NCBI GenBank assembly: GCA_977006965.1 | Contig: OZ345379.1 | Coordinates: 434,001 to 498,000 of the forward strand | DNA: 64,000 nucleotides | Origin: Phymatolithon calcareum | Lineage: Eukaryota; Rhodophyta; Florideophyceae; Hapalidiales | Reading direction: 5' to 3' | In this document: piece by piece, positions 32,827 to 44,354 of the stretch | How the letters are laid out: every line of letters begins with the position of its first letter | Numbering within the stretch: the stretch's first letter is position 1 | The notes under the pieces: generated by a model | Database searches by the model: none | What the model saw: only the letters and a program-made list of their open reading frames with translations | What the model was told of the DNA's origin: nothing | Program-made: the position numbers and the translations under genes

Positions 32827-33734
32827 CGCGATTTGTCGAAGGACGACTTGCCGTATTCCATGATAGTTCTGGGCGTCATTTCTCCAGGGGGATGCGGGAA
32901 ATATCGATCTCCCCAGCTCATGGCCTTTACAAGAAATTATGTTTCATATTGCAAACTGCAAGTAGGTGTGGAGAAGCATGTCGTCCAAATTGCTCTTCTT
33001 CCTATGAGCTAAAGCGCTCTTTGACGGAATCTCATCATAATTGGCCCATAGAGCCTGTATTAAGCATACAGTAATGCTTATTTCGTAGGACTGTCCCTGG
33101 TTTTCCTGGTCCTCGTTGTCAAAAAGATATCATATTTGCTGCACGTAACAGGCGTTCCGCTTTCTTCGCCCTTTTCGTGAACGATTTCACGAAACGCGCT
33201 CACTAAAACAGCGAAATCTTTAAGAGCCGATTTCTCTGCCATGGACGAGAGCAGCATAAAAATTGCAGCGTATCCTCGATGACGTCGTGCGCCCCTACTG
33301 AAATATCAAGTTTTTCTTACGAAACTCTTACGTTTAGTACGAAATCTGGTCGCCTCAAAACGGCTAAATCGGCTGGAAACAGCGATTTCGCGAAACTATG
33401 ACGGTCGATATGTCCATGAAGAAATTTTTATTTCGTAAATGTTTTTCGAGAAAAGGCTTCGGGGGCGGATTCTCTACAGGGTACACTTATGTCTTGCAAG
33501 AGTAAAAAATTCCGTTCTTGAGAGATCGGCGCTTAAAGTTCTATAGAGTCCTTGCGTTTCGCACGAAACAGCTGCCCCGGCGAAGGGCACGGAACCTTTC
33601 TTTGATACGGCACTGGGGACAAAAAAGCGCACGTGCGCTTTGTTGCGTAAATTTAGTACTAAATTGACGCAACTTGCAGTAGTGCAGGGATGCTGGAGGT
33701 TGGAGAAATCAGTGTAATGCGCACGATCCAAACA
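32827..33734. other. Upstream region of PhoD gene and spacer
   Basis: No gene was recognised. Near 32,886-32,905 a GATGCGGGAAATATCGAT phrase resembles the end motif of the foldback family. It may be a solo end of that family next to the PhoD promoter. Confidence 0.35.
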
Positions 33735-34650
33735 GGAGAGTGCGGGAAATAGCGATTTTTCTCATTTTCAACTTTTTAACACAGTTGACGAATTTTTATC
33801 GACCTGTTGATATCACGGTTAGATTTTTAATCATTGATTGTCCATTTGAAACAAGCTTACACGCTTGGACCATGCATAGGCATGGAAGACTATTGCTGAC
33901 ACTTCGGCAGAAGCACCGTATCCATTTGCAAAACTATCATACGTATGATACGCAAAGTTACGGATCTGGATTTCCCAAGCGAAACTTTTCGAAACTTTTG
34001 CGAAACTTTCGATGAGAACACGTGTCATGAAACGTGCCAAAATCGAAACTTTCGCAGTAGCCGAATTCTCATTGGCCAGATTCTGTTTGCAGTTTGTCTA
34101 TATTTCAATTCCTTAGCGAAACTTTGTAGACCTGAACGAGATCTTGCCATTAATATGAAAAAATCCAAAAATGTCCCACATTCTTCCTGCGAAACTGCTC
34201 CTAGAAATCGAAATTTTCGCGTTTTTGGCGAAACTTTCGACTTTCGTTTGCAAATTTCGCTGGGAAGGAGCGGAAGTTTTAAAATTTTGTTAGCGAAACT
34301 TTGTAGTTCCAATACTGAAGAGGAAATTTGTGCTAAGAAAGAAGGAATTGCGACTGTCCTTTTGGGAAGTATTGCCTCGATAAGAACAGGAAATCGAAAC
34401 TTTCGATCACCTGTTTTGTCAACGCGAAAGTTAAACGAAACTTTCGCTTGGCAAATTTCACGGGTAGCCGTTTGGTTCCGTAACGCACGAATCCACTACG
34501 TAGCTGACGATAATAATGCACGGCATGTGCATATGAATCAGAAAACAATTATAAAACACAATATGGTGTATCATATGGATCGTTAATTTGAAACTAATTG
34601 AACTGCAACCCTATTGGGCACATGTGCCTGTTTTTTCCGTATAGTCTCTA
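33735..34650. mobile_element. Long-inverted-repeat (foldback) element, copy 1
   Basis: The core (33957-34484) aligns end to end with 46383-46898 in reverse orientation. It is bounded by GTTACGG and CCGTAAC and by AAGCGAAAC / CTTTCGCTT blocks that are inverted to each other. It contains about ten variants of CGAAA(C/G)TTTCG. The left end GGAGAGTGCGGGAAATAGCGA resembles the terminal repeat of copy 2. The right flank shares ATTGGGCACATGT with copy 2, but its terminal repeat is not clear. There is no coding potential, so the element is non-autonomous. Confidence 0.6.
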
Positions 34651-34984
34651 TAAGTCGTTGAGCATGGTCCGCACTGGGGAAGCATATTCCGTGTCCGATT
34701 GTAATTTTACCGTCGTATGACAACGTCGGAAAAAGTTTTAATGTCGGGGACGTCGACGAAAACCTAATTATTCGCAGACGATAAAAGTACTGCCAAGTAG
34801 ACAGTATTTTTGCCGTACATCCTCGCCGAATTATCGTCTACCTCGACGGTACCTTTGAAATAGCACTCAGAAATACCAGCATCGGCTCGACTATGCAAAT
34901 TGGGGTCAAGGCTACCTTTTAAGTCCAGCACTTTTCCTGATGATGCGTGGACGCAGCATGCATGTTGAGGCCATTCATGGGGTA
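34651..34984. other. Spacer
   Basis: Nothing recognised. Confidence 0.3.
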
Positions 34985-35330
34985 GTTGTCCCCCCGGGCG
35001 AGGTTCCGTTTTTGGAGCCGTGCAAGATGTCCCCCCGAGTGGGCTTCCGTTGAACGCCCCCCGAAGTTGTCCCCCGAGCGAGCCTCCGTTGACGAACGCC
35101 ACCCTCCAAGTTGCCCCCGCGAGCAAGAGCGAGGCCTCGTTGAAGAGCCTCCCGAAGTTGTCCCCCCGAAAGAGCACTCGTTGAAGAGCGCCTTCCTGTA
35201 GCTGTCCCCCCGACCGAGCTCTCGTTGAAGAGCACACCCCCTGACGTTAAGAACCCCCAGAAGTTGTCTCCCGAGACGTCTTCCCTTTATTAGCCCCCCG
35301 GAAGTTATGCGAGCGCGCCGAGAAGACCTC
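34985..35330. repeat. Degenerate C-rich tandem repeat
   Basis: About six or seven imperfect units of 40-60 bp share a core AAGTTGTCCCCCCGAG followed by a GAGC/CTCGTTGAAGAGC-like part. C runs of five or six recur on the plus strand, so the minus strand could form G-quadruplexes. Open minus-strand frames here are by-products of the repeat. Subterminal repeats of the neighbouring transposase element are a possible origin. Confidence 0.6.
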
Positions 35331-35835
35331 CGACCTCGGAGGTTTGCCCTACTCGGCAATTTTTACTGCGAAGAAGAAGAACGTAGCAAGTGATGGATAT
35401 GATGGAGATGAGTGTAGAAATTGTGATTTAGGAACATAATTGTTACGCAGAGTTGTTACTGAGAAGCTGCTCTGTTGTTGGTGAATACCGGCGTTGAGGG
35501 CTTGTAAAATAAAAACATACAATTCCCCCCCCCCAATCCATGGGGTGTGATGTGGCGAGATTTTCAAACCTGGAGAGGCGCGTTTATTCGGAGCACAATG
35601 GACCTAAGCGGCGCAGACTTACTCGCGTACTGAAGTCATGCGTCGAGAACCCTCCCTGGATACCAGTCCGCTGACACAGGACATAGCTGTAGTGGTAGGA
35701 ACAGAAATAATTACCAGTGAGCAGTACGGTCGTCCATCATTCAGACCTGTACAGTTGTTGCTTTGGAATGATATTGAAATACTCGGTTTACATGTCTCTT
35801 TCTACGTCAAGTGCCATCATTATTCCAAGAAAACT
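35331..35835. other. 3' flank of the transposase gene
   Basis: No gene is seen. A run of ten C lies at 35525-35534. The region probably holds the 3' end and perhaps the terminus of the CACTA/Plavaka-like element, but no terminal repeat was identified. Confidence 0.3.
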
Positions 35836-38800
35836 CTATCCCTGGCGAGGAGGGTAGCCTTTGTCTCTTGTCAACGCAAAAAAAATTCCGGCTTGCAGTG
35901 GGGAACAGCTACCATTATGTAATATAGATATTCTGATCGGGCAGGGCTTGCATGAGGACTCACTGCAGTCGTGCAACACCCCACAGGCTCTAATACTGGA
36001 ATCCAACTGAGCGATAGAGATTGTGTCATGAAGGCGAACTCTGCACCGTGAAAACCTCAAATTCTCACTGTTTCTCCCTGTAGTCACCATTTCCACAGGC
36101 AGAACAGCAGCGTAGTAAGTGGGAGCACCTGTTTCGGGTGTCAGTGATACAAAATGCAGAGCACACCATAATGAAGAGCCACAACTTTCCTCCCAATGAA
36201 AAACACTGTCCATAGAGTTAACCTTGATGACGAACGGTTTGTGAAATGACGGGTCAGCTGGACTATACGACAGGATGTCAAGAACATCTCCGCGTCTAAG
36301 GCGCACACCTTGCGTATTATTCGGAAACATGGACACCACAGTGTTGCCCTAGCTGACGGTGAAGTCATTCAAATTTTCCCCAAATGCGAACTGTAGGCAA
36401 GATAGAACTTTGGCGAGAGACGAAGACTGGTCAGGTATATCATCTATGTTCTGTACCGCTCCGTACAGACGCCATGTTTCCTGTTGCGTATCGGGTCTTT
36501 TGGACAGAACAGTCCGGCCTAGAGATAAAAGCTCGTAGCCCAGACAGCCGGAAGGGCCGAAGGCTTGCAGTACTTTTCTAAAGTGTTCCGGAGTGGGAGA
36601 TCCACTGACTTCTGCTAATTCTTCACGACCAGCGAGGAGGCGAAAGCATCCGCAGAGCGCAGACTTGTCACCGGATAATGCGCCGTGGACAAGCATTGTG
36701 ATTCGACCTTGCCAGTCGTTAAATGCGGCACTTCGCATGCAATGGAGCTGTATGTCTCGGTTGTTTGACTGCTTTATGGCCCGTTTTAGATCTTGATGTG
36801 TTCGTTCGAGGACAAGCTCCCCTATACGACCTACATAGCCGACCATGGGCAGTGTCGTGTGAACGAGCTCCCACAAGCGGTGCACGTTAGGCTTATCCAC
36901 AGTTCGAATAGCAGTCAAAGTTTCGCGGTGTATCCTGATGAGTTGGATGCGTTTTTGTCTTGGGCACCTTCTATTTTCGAGAAGCAGCACGTCGGAATCC
37001 TCCATTCTACATATCGCAACCAATCTTTCCAAATGTGACGCCGTCATCTCTTGCACCTTCTGAATGTGTGTCTCTCCACAGTTCTCTTCGAATTCCTGTA
37101 CAGCAGGGCTTCCGTCTCGATACAGTGAAGGGAAGAACCACAACAATGATATTAGTCGACCACACGAGCCTACCAGTGTGATAGAATCTCGGCATTTTTT
37201 GGTGATCATTGACTCACTCGAGTTAGCAGATTCCGCATTACATCCACAAATCAGAGGTGTTTCTGCAACAACTGATAGAGAGTAAAGCTCGCTCATGGAC
37301 ATTGAAAAAAGAGACTTCTTGTCGTAGTCAACCAAGCGGTTTTGAATTGGAAGTCCAGAGTCCTCTAGAAACCTTAGCATAAATACTTCACAAGCCCTCC
37401 GATATGAATGAGACGGAAGTAAGTGAAGGGAGAGGTTCAAACAGTCCCGAAAATGTCCTGCGAGCAGATGATCAGGAGCTGCAAAGCACCCTTTGTAAGG
37501 ATCGAGCTCATGTGGCACTACCGGCTGACCGGTGCTTGTCCTGGGTATCCTATACCTAACAGCGTGCATTGCGTCACGAAACTTAGTCAAGATTTGTGCG
37601 CTTGGCGATGGGGAAGGTTTCATACCCAGCAGACGGCATGCTTCGAGCTGCGCTCCACAATCCCGGACAGCAGTGTGCTGGAAGAACCCTCTTGCAGAAT
37701 GGGAAACCATTCCATGAGCGGATCTATGAGAATATCTGCTGCCAAGTAGCGATTCAGACCCACGACGGAAACGGCACAAATGGCAACACGCAGTTGAGTT
37801 GTGCCCAAGAACGTCCAGGTGGTGGTTCAGAGCGGGCGTATCCCCGATGAATCCTACTAGGTCCAGGAAAATGCGCCGTTTTCTTCCTTCTGCATCGAAG
37901 TCCAGAATCCCTGTAGTCATTCCCAGGGTAATGTCGTCAAGTATCATTTGGAGTACTCCATCACCACTGACCCCTGGAGGTGTAAGACTTACGATGCGGA
38001 CGGCGTTCGGAGAGCTGCGAGAGGAGATAGGTAGATTGAGGCAAATAAGGTAGAATCCATCTCCTGAAGCTGATTTACCTGTCTGCACCTCAAACCCATC
38101 CCAATACAACAGAAAACGGTACACACAGTACGGCTCGCCGGTGCTTAAGGTTCCGACACTGCTCACAGGTGTGTACTTAGCGTATCCACGGAGCCCCGGA
38201 TGTGCAGAAAGCAATGAGATTTTGCGAACGGAGAGGAAAAAGTCATCGGATGAACTAGAAGACAGGGAAGAACAAAACCTCAGAAGACTTGCATCATTTT
38301 TTGGAGAGTTGCTCACAGCTTCATCCAAATCTGTACCACCAGGAATCCAGAAAATGTGTCTGCTTAGCTCCTCATGCTCTACCCAAAACCGGCTTACAAT
38401 GCACACCCGAGAGCGCTTGTCAACACTGGTTAGCATAGTAGTAGGAGAGTTATCGCTCTCGACAGCTGTCGAAGAGTCTGAGTTGAGTGGACGAATCATT
38501 GTTACATAGTCCCCAGGCTTTAGAATTGGCTTTTTCCAATCTCTCCACGCGATTTCTATCTCCAGTTTCTTCTGCTTCAGTGCTGCCTGTCTTGCCCTCA
38601 TCGCTTCCTTCATTCGTGCTGATACTTTTTTCGTAATCGGGGGCTCGCCTGATAGAGCACCTTGCACATCCTGCGTATCACTATCTTCTCCGGTAGGAAG
38701 CTCAGGAATATCGACGTGTACAGAATCCGACGGGGAGACATACGAAACGAAATTGAAAATCTTAGAAATTGCCTCGTCGCGCTCGCAAACCGGACTTGTC

Positions 38801-40116
38801 TCATTGTCTACGAAATTGGGATCCTGGTGTCGCACGGAATGATGCACTGTCCAAGAATGTATAACAGCTCCTTGAATAACTGCGTAACGTGATGATGTGG
38901 TCGAGAGCACTGCAGAGCCAAAACAGCGTTGCATCTGCTCCGGGAGATCGAACATTCCGCTGAAGAGGGTGACCGCAATTTGATCGCCCGTTTCTGCAAA
39001 GGACGAAGATTCTCTCGTGGTAGACGGAGCGTCCAAGTGTAGACCGCGTTGGGTTCCGTAGAACCAGCTCCTTGCGGCAACCAAAGGCCACCTATCTACA
39101 CAATCTGATGTGGAAATCGCGGGTGTCGCGAAGGAGCCGTAATCTCGTTCCAACTCGCCAACGTTGCTCCTTTCCAGGGTTGCGGAAAGAGAAGTTGACC
39201 GAATTTTGGACCAGACTGGACCAGTAGAAATGTCCGCACGCGCGTACTCGCTCGGGAGTATTACTTGAACAGGACACTTGGTTTCTCTCGTGATGGCTCC
39301 AGCTTTGGATCTGTCCACGTCAAGGATTGCCTCTGTTGCTCTTGGTACCATCACGCGGAGAAGAAGGGGTCTGAATGTTCTGTGTAGAGTACTGAAATGC
39401 GGCAGGCATCGTAATCGCTTGAAATCCGATATAGGAGTAGAATCGGATTCAAGATTGCTCTCTCTCCAGGATTCTTCTTTGCTCGCAATAATAGCATCCA
39501 CAAGAACGCGCATGGACTGATATTGTGCCTTCGTCAGCTTATTGCTCCCGTTCGTTAGAACAAGAGCCCATACAACTCTCCAATTTGCAAGCTGAAGATT
39601 TGTAGATACAAGGCCTATGTTGTGTGGGACAGAATCATCAGCCGGGAAGGAAACGGAAAGCGCATCTGAAAGCTCTCGTTGTGCACGCGATCTCGTATCT
39701 GCATATCAGGACATCTCCTCCGGTGGTAGTGTACACTCGAACTCGAGTTCACCTACACGTGAAGTATCAGGGCAAGACTCTAGAACGTGTTCCCTGCATC
39801 TTAGAAGTTCCGCATCTTCTTCTTCATCCATTCCCGTGCTTATCATCAGCTCTTCTTCAGCATCGCACCTCCCGTCTCCATCAGAAATATCATCTAGTTC
39901 GGCGGCGTTGAGTCGGGGAAGGTCTGATGAGGCCGGTTCCGTATTCCCGGGCAGACGGAGCAGAGAGTTCAGATGGCTTTGGGGTGACGGATTGGGGGTA
40001 ATAGAGGTCGTATCATTAGACAGGGGATCAGGTCGTGGTGCAGCTTGTATCGGTGCCGTGAGGTTGGGCACGCGAAATCGATACCTGCTTCGTCTTCTCT
40101 TCTTCCCTTCCCTCAT
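35836..40116 (-). pseudogene. CACTA/Plavaka-like transposase with two in-frame stops
   Basis: From the ATG at 40116 one minus-strand frame of 1427 codons runs to TAG at 35836, broken by TGA at 39706-39708 and TAG at 36349-36351. The frame resumes in phase each time. The N-terminus is acidic and disordered. The core follows the Plavaka/tnp2 pattern: LYWDGFEVQTGK (Asp near 38,098), GILDFDAEGRKRR, then FIGDTPALNHHLDVLGHN with the zinc-like CCHLCRF (37.78-37.85 kb). A helical part around GYVGRIGELVLERTHQ (about 36.8 kb) follows, and then a beta-rich C-terminal domain ending RACGVLHDC, as in fungal Plavaka proteins. The reaction would be DDE cut-and-paste transposition. The assignment rests on motif order by eye; a related unknown DDE family is possible. 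Confidence 0.65.
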
Positions 40117-40497
40117 TTCGTCACCTTTTTCCAACCGGTGATAGAATCGCGCGCGTCACTGAGAAAATGGGAAGGAATGCCGTAAATGTAATGGGTGACA
40201 AGCTAATATCTCCAGCCCATGGCCGACGGTGACTCATCGAGCGACGGTCATTTTTATGAGTATTTTGCTGTCCACCTACTGGTTATTGGTATTTCGATTT
40301 AATGTTCGACGGTAATTTGACGTCGGAGCTCAGCGGTGGTGTGCCATTGACATGTTCCAGCTGCAGCGTGTTCCAATTTGGACGTAGGCAAGCCTAATTC
40401 GGTCCTGCTTATCGATCACACCCTGCAGCATTCGGGCCGGTCAATTCATTTGGAATGCGAACTGGATGTCAACCTCTACACCAGGTTTTCTGAACTA
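40117..40497. promoter_or_regulatory. Divergent intergenic region of the transposase and a coiled-coil gene
   Basis: About 380 bp separate two divergent starts and so must hold both promoters if the genes are expressed. In the right gene's frame the sequence is open from 40351 without an ATG. A 5' exon or a non-ATG part cannot be excluded. No clear TATA box was seen. Confidence 0.35.
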
Positions 40498-41682
40498 ATG
40501 GATGACAACGGCGAGCAAGCCGAACGGCGTCTGTCGCTTCCTGCGACCTTCCCCGAGAGATTCACTATGCAAAATCCTTCCGTTCTCAAAGATAGAGCTC
40601 AGGACAGTGCCCATTGCCAGGATATTCAGCACCTCCAGCTGTCCCAAGTGGCTCTATCAAACCAAATGGCGGAGCTGGCCGCCGAGCTTCAGCGCACAAA
40701 GCAGTTGGCACAGGAGACTGATGGCATTGTTCGAGGCCCGTCCTCATTATCCGAGCGATCTCTTCAGCGTGCGCTTCTATATGCAAACATAGCGGCTGCG
40801 AAAGTCTTAGAAGCACCACACCCAGAGCTATCGAAAAGCTACGCATCTCTCGGAAAATCCAACTCGATTCGGCAGATAACTCTGCGCTCCAGACAAACCG
40901 ACTGTACTCTGTTCGACATTCGACTGATGATTTCGTACTTCATGCGACAATGCACCTTTCAATGCGCCATTTTCCCTTCTTCTTTTCATGCTATGTACGC
41001 ATCTACAGCAAAACTCGGCACTATAGAGATCGCGTTCGAGACTTTCGCCGGTATATGCGATGCCTTACACATGTCTTCCGATCGACGCGAAACTGGTGTT
41101 TATCGGGAAAGAGCTGTCAACTACAGCTCTTCACGTATTCTACGCCGCGTGCAAGTGCTGGGTGTCGACACCACATATGACCGTGGAAGCTACTCAGAGC
41201 GCAAGATAATTTTAGCGAGAAGCATGCTCACTCCTCAAGACAAATCCAGAGCGAAGGTTCACGTTCTGCACCAGAAAACGACAAATTTTGAGCACAGCTC
41301 ATGGGAAGAAGGCTTTTTGCTCAGAAGAAACGAACGAGATGCACTTCTTGGCTTCTCGATTCCCGTGGTGCATGATCTCGACGAGCCAATACCGGAAAAT
41401 TCGCGTGGGGCGCCTAAGCGACTGCGACGTAATGCGCCAGCTACAAACGTAGACAAGTCTTTTGTAATGCGGTGGGACAGATGTGCAGACAGTCCACATC
41501 CTAGAAACGCTGATCCTCATCTCGTCCCGGGAACTTTGCGTTTGTTTTTCCCTGCTGTCGTTATTCGGACCGTTAAGCTCACAAAGTCAGTACAATCAAT
41601 TTTTGATGAGGCTATTAATGGGGCGACACTACAAAATCTACTTTGCTCGTCGGAAGCGGAACAGGCACTTCAAACACAATAA
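40498..41682 (+). CDS. Hypothetical coiled-coil protein, possible second gene of the transposon
   Basis: The first in-frame ATG is at 40498, giving 394 residues; the frame is open from 40351. Near the start a heptad-like helix (LQLSQVALSNQMAELAAELQRTKQLA) suggests a coiled coil. The middle contains aromatic and hydrophobic segments with several Cys. The C-terminal third has basic stretches (GAPKRLRRN) that could be a nuclear signal. I do not recognise a domain. It lies divergent from the Plavaka-like transposase and intact beside it, so it may be the accessory protein of the same element. A host gene is equally possible. It converges with the next gene, with only 91 bp between stops. Confidence 0.55.
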   Translation: MDDNGEQAERRLSLPATFPERFTMQNPSVLKDRAQDSAHCQDIQHLQLSQVALSNQMAELAAELQRTKQLAQETDGIVRGPSSLSERSLQRALLYANIAAAKVLEAPHPELSKSYASLGKSNSIRQITLRSRQTDCTLFDIRLMISYFMRQCTFQCAIFPSSFHAMYASTAKLGTIEIAFETFAGICDALHMSSDRRETGVYRERAVNYSSSRILRRVQVLGVDTTYDRGSYSERKIILARSMLTPQDKSRAKVHVLHQKTTNFEHSSWEEGFLLRRNERDALLGFSIPVVHDLDEPIPENSRGAPKRLRRNAPATNVDKSFVMRWDRCADSPHPRNADPHLVPGTLRLFFPAVVIRTVKLTKSVQSIFDEAINGATLQNLLCSSEAEQALQTQ

Positions 41683-41773
41683 ATCGAAAAGGCTGTTTTA
41701 TTTGACGACACAATATGTGTACCAAAACGTAGAGGCCACTCGTAAACAATTACAGACATGTGAGCCTACGGCA

Positions 41774-43957
41774 TCACTGTAGAAACGACTCCCTCAAATT
41801 CCGGGGTGTCCCACGTCTATCCTCCCCGTAAACCTGGGAGATTGCTTCATCTGATGCCTCATGTTCACGTGCTTCGCGAGCTTCTGCGGCCGCCTGAGCT
41901 CTTGCAGACTCTTCCAGCTCCTTCTTATATTCCGCGCATGTCATGTTCAGCATCGAATTCCGGTACGACTGTGCTGAGCCCGCTGGAATCTGTTTTCCTT
42001 CGTCTATTTTTGCGCAAAACGTAGTGGCGTGGACGATGTCTTCTTTCTCTAGAAAATCCATCGTCACTTTTCCAAGTGCTGCAGCCTCTATCTCGGATAG
42101 ACTTTTGCCCAAATGTTGACGTAGAAGTCCGCGAATCCCAATCGCTAGGACATGAAACGCCCTCAACGCGAGGCCGGAAGAACGCATGACGTACTCAATG
42201 TTTGGAGTGTAGAGTGAGGCCGTAAGGACAGTAACTGCAATCTGATGCAGGCTTACGTTTTTCTTCGCTGGCCAAACAAGAGGAACTGACGAGTTTTCAG
42301 CGATATTACGGTCCACGCCTTTGATCTCGCGCTCGTAGTGCAATGTGACCCAGAGACTCGGAAACAAATTCGCCAAATTGGTTAGCGCCGACATGTTGTC
42401 GCTGTTCACAGCATCAATACTGTCCCCTGCTGTTCTTGACGTCGCAATATCCCAAATAGTATTTTGGATATTTTCAGGAATCTTATTCTCCTCTTCGCGT
42501 TTCGCCGGATGAAATTGGACCCTGAACCTGCTAGACGCCGCATCAGGGCTGGGGAATTCGCGAATTTTCTCCACAACGCAAAGAAGCTCGGCCACGATTC
42601 GTTTTCTCGCTTCTGCCCGCCCGTGCGTCCAGTTTCGTGCCAATACGCCCTTCATCTTCCTTATTAAATAGTCACGCTCGGGTTCATGCTTGTCTGCCGG
42701 CTCCACATCGTACCGCAAACGCTTCCTCCTGTTTAGAAATGCTTCATCATCAAGTGCTTTGGCCATGTCCTCAGTGGTCTCTAAGTGCTGAATGACCTCG
42801 CTTACGTGGTGCCTAGTCTCCTTGTCGTCACCGAAAGAGTCTAGCCACGGGGGTTCGGTGCGACCAAACGTCTCGCTTGCCGGAGCGTCCGCTTTGTCGA
42901 ACTCCTCGTCACGTACCGCAAGAATCGTACTCGAGATCACTCTGCGCATGGTGAACGACCATAGCTTTCCGAGCTTTCCATGGTGACGTATCCACAAACT
43001 TCCTCCTTCCACAGAAAAAAAGAGAACAGAAAGACCAGACACGCCTTCCATCAAACCCATGAACGGCTCCATCGTGTCCCAAGCACTAGATTCAACCCAG
43101 GACGTGAGAGCACTTCCTTCAATACCAGTCTCCCGTATGAAACCAAGAACAGTAATCAACATGTTCCACTTCACCGCATACGGCTTCCTGTCCTTTTGTA
43201 GAACCAGGTCCAGATACTCCACATCCGCCGGAGCAGGAGATCTTCTTCGTTTCGGTCTTCCGCTTTCGGACCTTGGCCTAGACGAGCTCCTGCTGAACCT
43301 TGCACTTAGGGCCCTTGACGTAACTTGAGAGGTTATTCTTCGAACAATGTCTTCCGAGAAGCTGTCCAAGGTTCTCTCGATCTTCTCTTCCTGCTTGCTG
43401 ACAACTTCACCAAGCGCCAGAATCTCTTTTCCTTGGTCTCGAATCTCCTTCAGGAGATCTCTACGAACACTGTTGATTGTCACGAATAAAGATGCGAGAC
43501 TAGCTCTTTCGGTGGCTGGGGACGGAGTAATAGCCTCCGAATTTGCCCGAGCTTGAGGTACGGTGCCTGTGACACCCGGAAAGTTTGTGCCGTTACTATT
43601 CAGAACGGTCCCGGCACCTGCCGTATTCGGGAGAGAGGATAGAACTGTGTCTCTGTTGGTCGGAAAGAAAGGGCCAGTGGCCTGTGGAATGGCATGAGAA
43701 CCCCCGGTCGGCGGACGAAACGCTCCGGTACCGACAGGGCTTGGCACAGCTATTGACGGAGTAGCACAGTGCTCGCCGGAAGTGAGACGAGAGGCCTCTG
43801 CATGCCTCGAAAGAGGTAACGTGCTGCCGCTGCTTGCGCGAACGGACTGTCCGGTGTTTGTTCCCACCGCTCGGGCAATATTGCCCTCTGCATCCCTGCT
43901 GCTGTTTCCATTCTCCGCCATTGCTGTGTGATCAGAGGATTCAGCAGCGTTCTGCAT
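41774..43957 (-). CDS. Hypothetical 727-residue protein with disordered N-terminus and coiled coils
   Basis: The ATG at 43957 opens an uninterrupted frame of 727 residues. Residues 1-150 are rich in Ser, Thr, Gly, Pro and Asn. A coiled-coil helix follows (LLKEIRDQGKEILALGEVVSKQ). Next come an Arg/Ser-rich stretch with a likely nuclear signal (RPKRRRSPAP), a globular helical part of about 400 residues containing several Trp, and a last Ala/Glu/Arg helix (ARAQAAAEAREAREHE). No family was recognised. The intact length among broken neighbours suggests it is under selection or young. It may belong to the mobile element at its right in this orientation, or be a host gene for a nuclear protein. Confidence 0.65.
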   Translation of the reverse strand: MQNAAESSDHTAMAENGNSSRDAEGNIARAVGTNTGQSVRASSGSTLPLSRHAEASRLTSGEHCATPSIAVPSPVGTGAFRPPTGGSHAIPQATGPFFPTNRDTVLSSLPNTAGAGTVLNSNGTNFPGVTGTVPQARANSEAITPSPATERASLASLFVTINSVRRDLLKEIRDQGKEILALGEVVSKQEEKIERTLDSFSEDIVRRITSQVTSRALSARFSRSSSRPRSESGRPKRRRSPAPADVEYLDLVLQKDRKPYAVKWNMLITVLGFIRETGIEGSALTSWVESSAWDTMEPFMGLMEGVSGLSVLFFSVEGGSLWIRHHGKLGKLWSFTMRRVISSTILAVRDEEFDKADAPASETFGRTEPPWLDSFGDDKETRHHVSEVIQHLETTEDMAKALDDEAFLNRRKRLRYDVEPADKHEPERDYLIRKMKGVLARNWTHGRAEARKRIVAELLCVVEKIREFPSPDAASSRFRVQFHPAKREEENKIPENIQNTIWDIATSRTAGDSIDAVNSDNMSALTNLANLFPSLWVTLHYEREIKGVDRNIAENSSVPLVWPAKKNVSLHQIAVTVLTASLYTPNIEYVMRSSGLALRAFHVLAIGIRGLLRQHLGKSLSEIEAAALGKVTMDFLEKEDIVHATTFCAKIDEGKQIPAGSAQSYRNSMLNMTCAEYKKELEESARAQAAAEAREAREHEASDEAISQVYGEDRRGTPRNLRESFLQ

Positions 43958-44354
43958 GGTAATTGCTCACACTTTCGCGGATGTCTGTTGCGCGCAAGCT
44001 CACCTTGAAACGCTTTCGGGGAGCTGCGTGATAACATGCTAGCACGCTGAAGTTCGTTTTTCCTGGCTCCTGCGGGACAGCTGTCCAGATATGCTAGTCT
44101 ACTTCCCACCACATAATCTCATCTAGATGTAAGCATAGATTGTACCATCATGCAAAATCAATGAAGAGGGGGGACACTTCGACCAAGTTTGAACGTGATC
44201 AAAGGATTTTCGACCAATCACGCTCGAGCATTTTGCAAAAGCACCATGGTGCTTTCTTGTCCCTCAGTATAATGTATACATATTTGTACAAGCTTCTCAT
44301 CAGATCATGTTTCATTAGGTTATCGAGAACATTGCGCAGCAGCGTAAGTTCTCG
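43958..44354. other. 5' flank of the 727-residue gene
   Basis: No gene was recognised. It presumably holds the promoter of the minus-strand gene. No TATA box is evident. Confidence 0.3.

Noticed and set aside
33957-34484. GAAACTTTC repeats as heat-shock elements.
   Set aside because: Spacing between GAA and TTC is three bases rather than two, and the units lie in a foldback element rather than in front of a gene.
33957-34484. Repeated CGAAACTTTCG as a CRISPR-like array.
   Set aside because: The repeats are short, variable and irregularly spaced, with no leader or cas genes, in eukaryotic DNA.
34764-35359. Pentapeptide-repeat protein on the minus strand.
   Set aside because: The five-residue periodicity is not kept. 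The apparent pattern comes from the underlying DNA tandem repeat, and several frames look similar.
4127-39708. In-frame stops in transposon genes are mostly TAA or TAG, hinting at reassigned stop codons.
   Set aside because: Host-like genes end in TAA at sensible places, an in-frame TGA also occurs (39706-39708, and perhaps 21619), and TAA/TAG excess is expected from C-to-T changes in Gln codons.
39617-40141. Plus-strand frame of 174 codons.
   Set aside because: It is the shadow of the acidic, Ser-rich N-terminal part of the minus-strand transposase, which continues in phase with known motifs.
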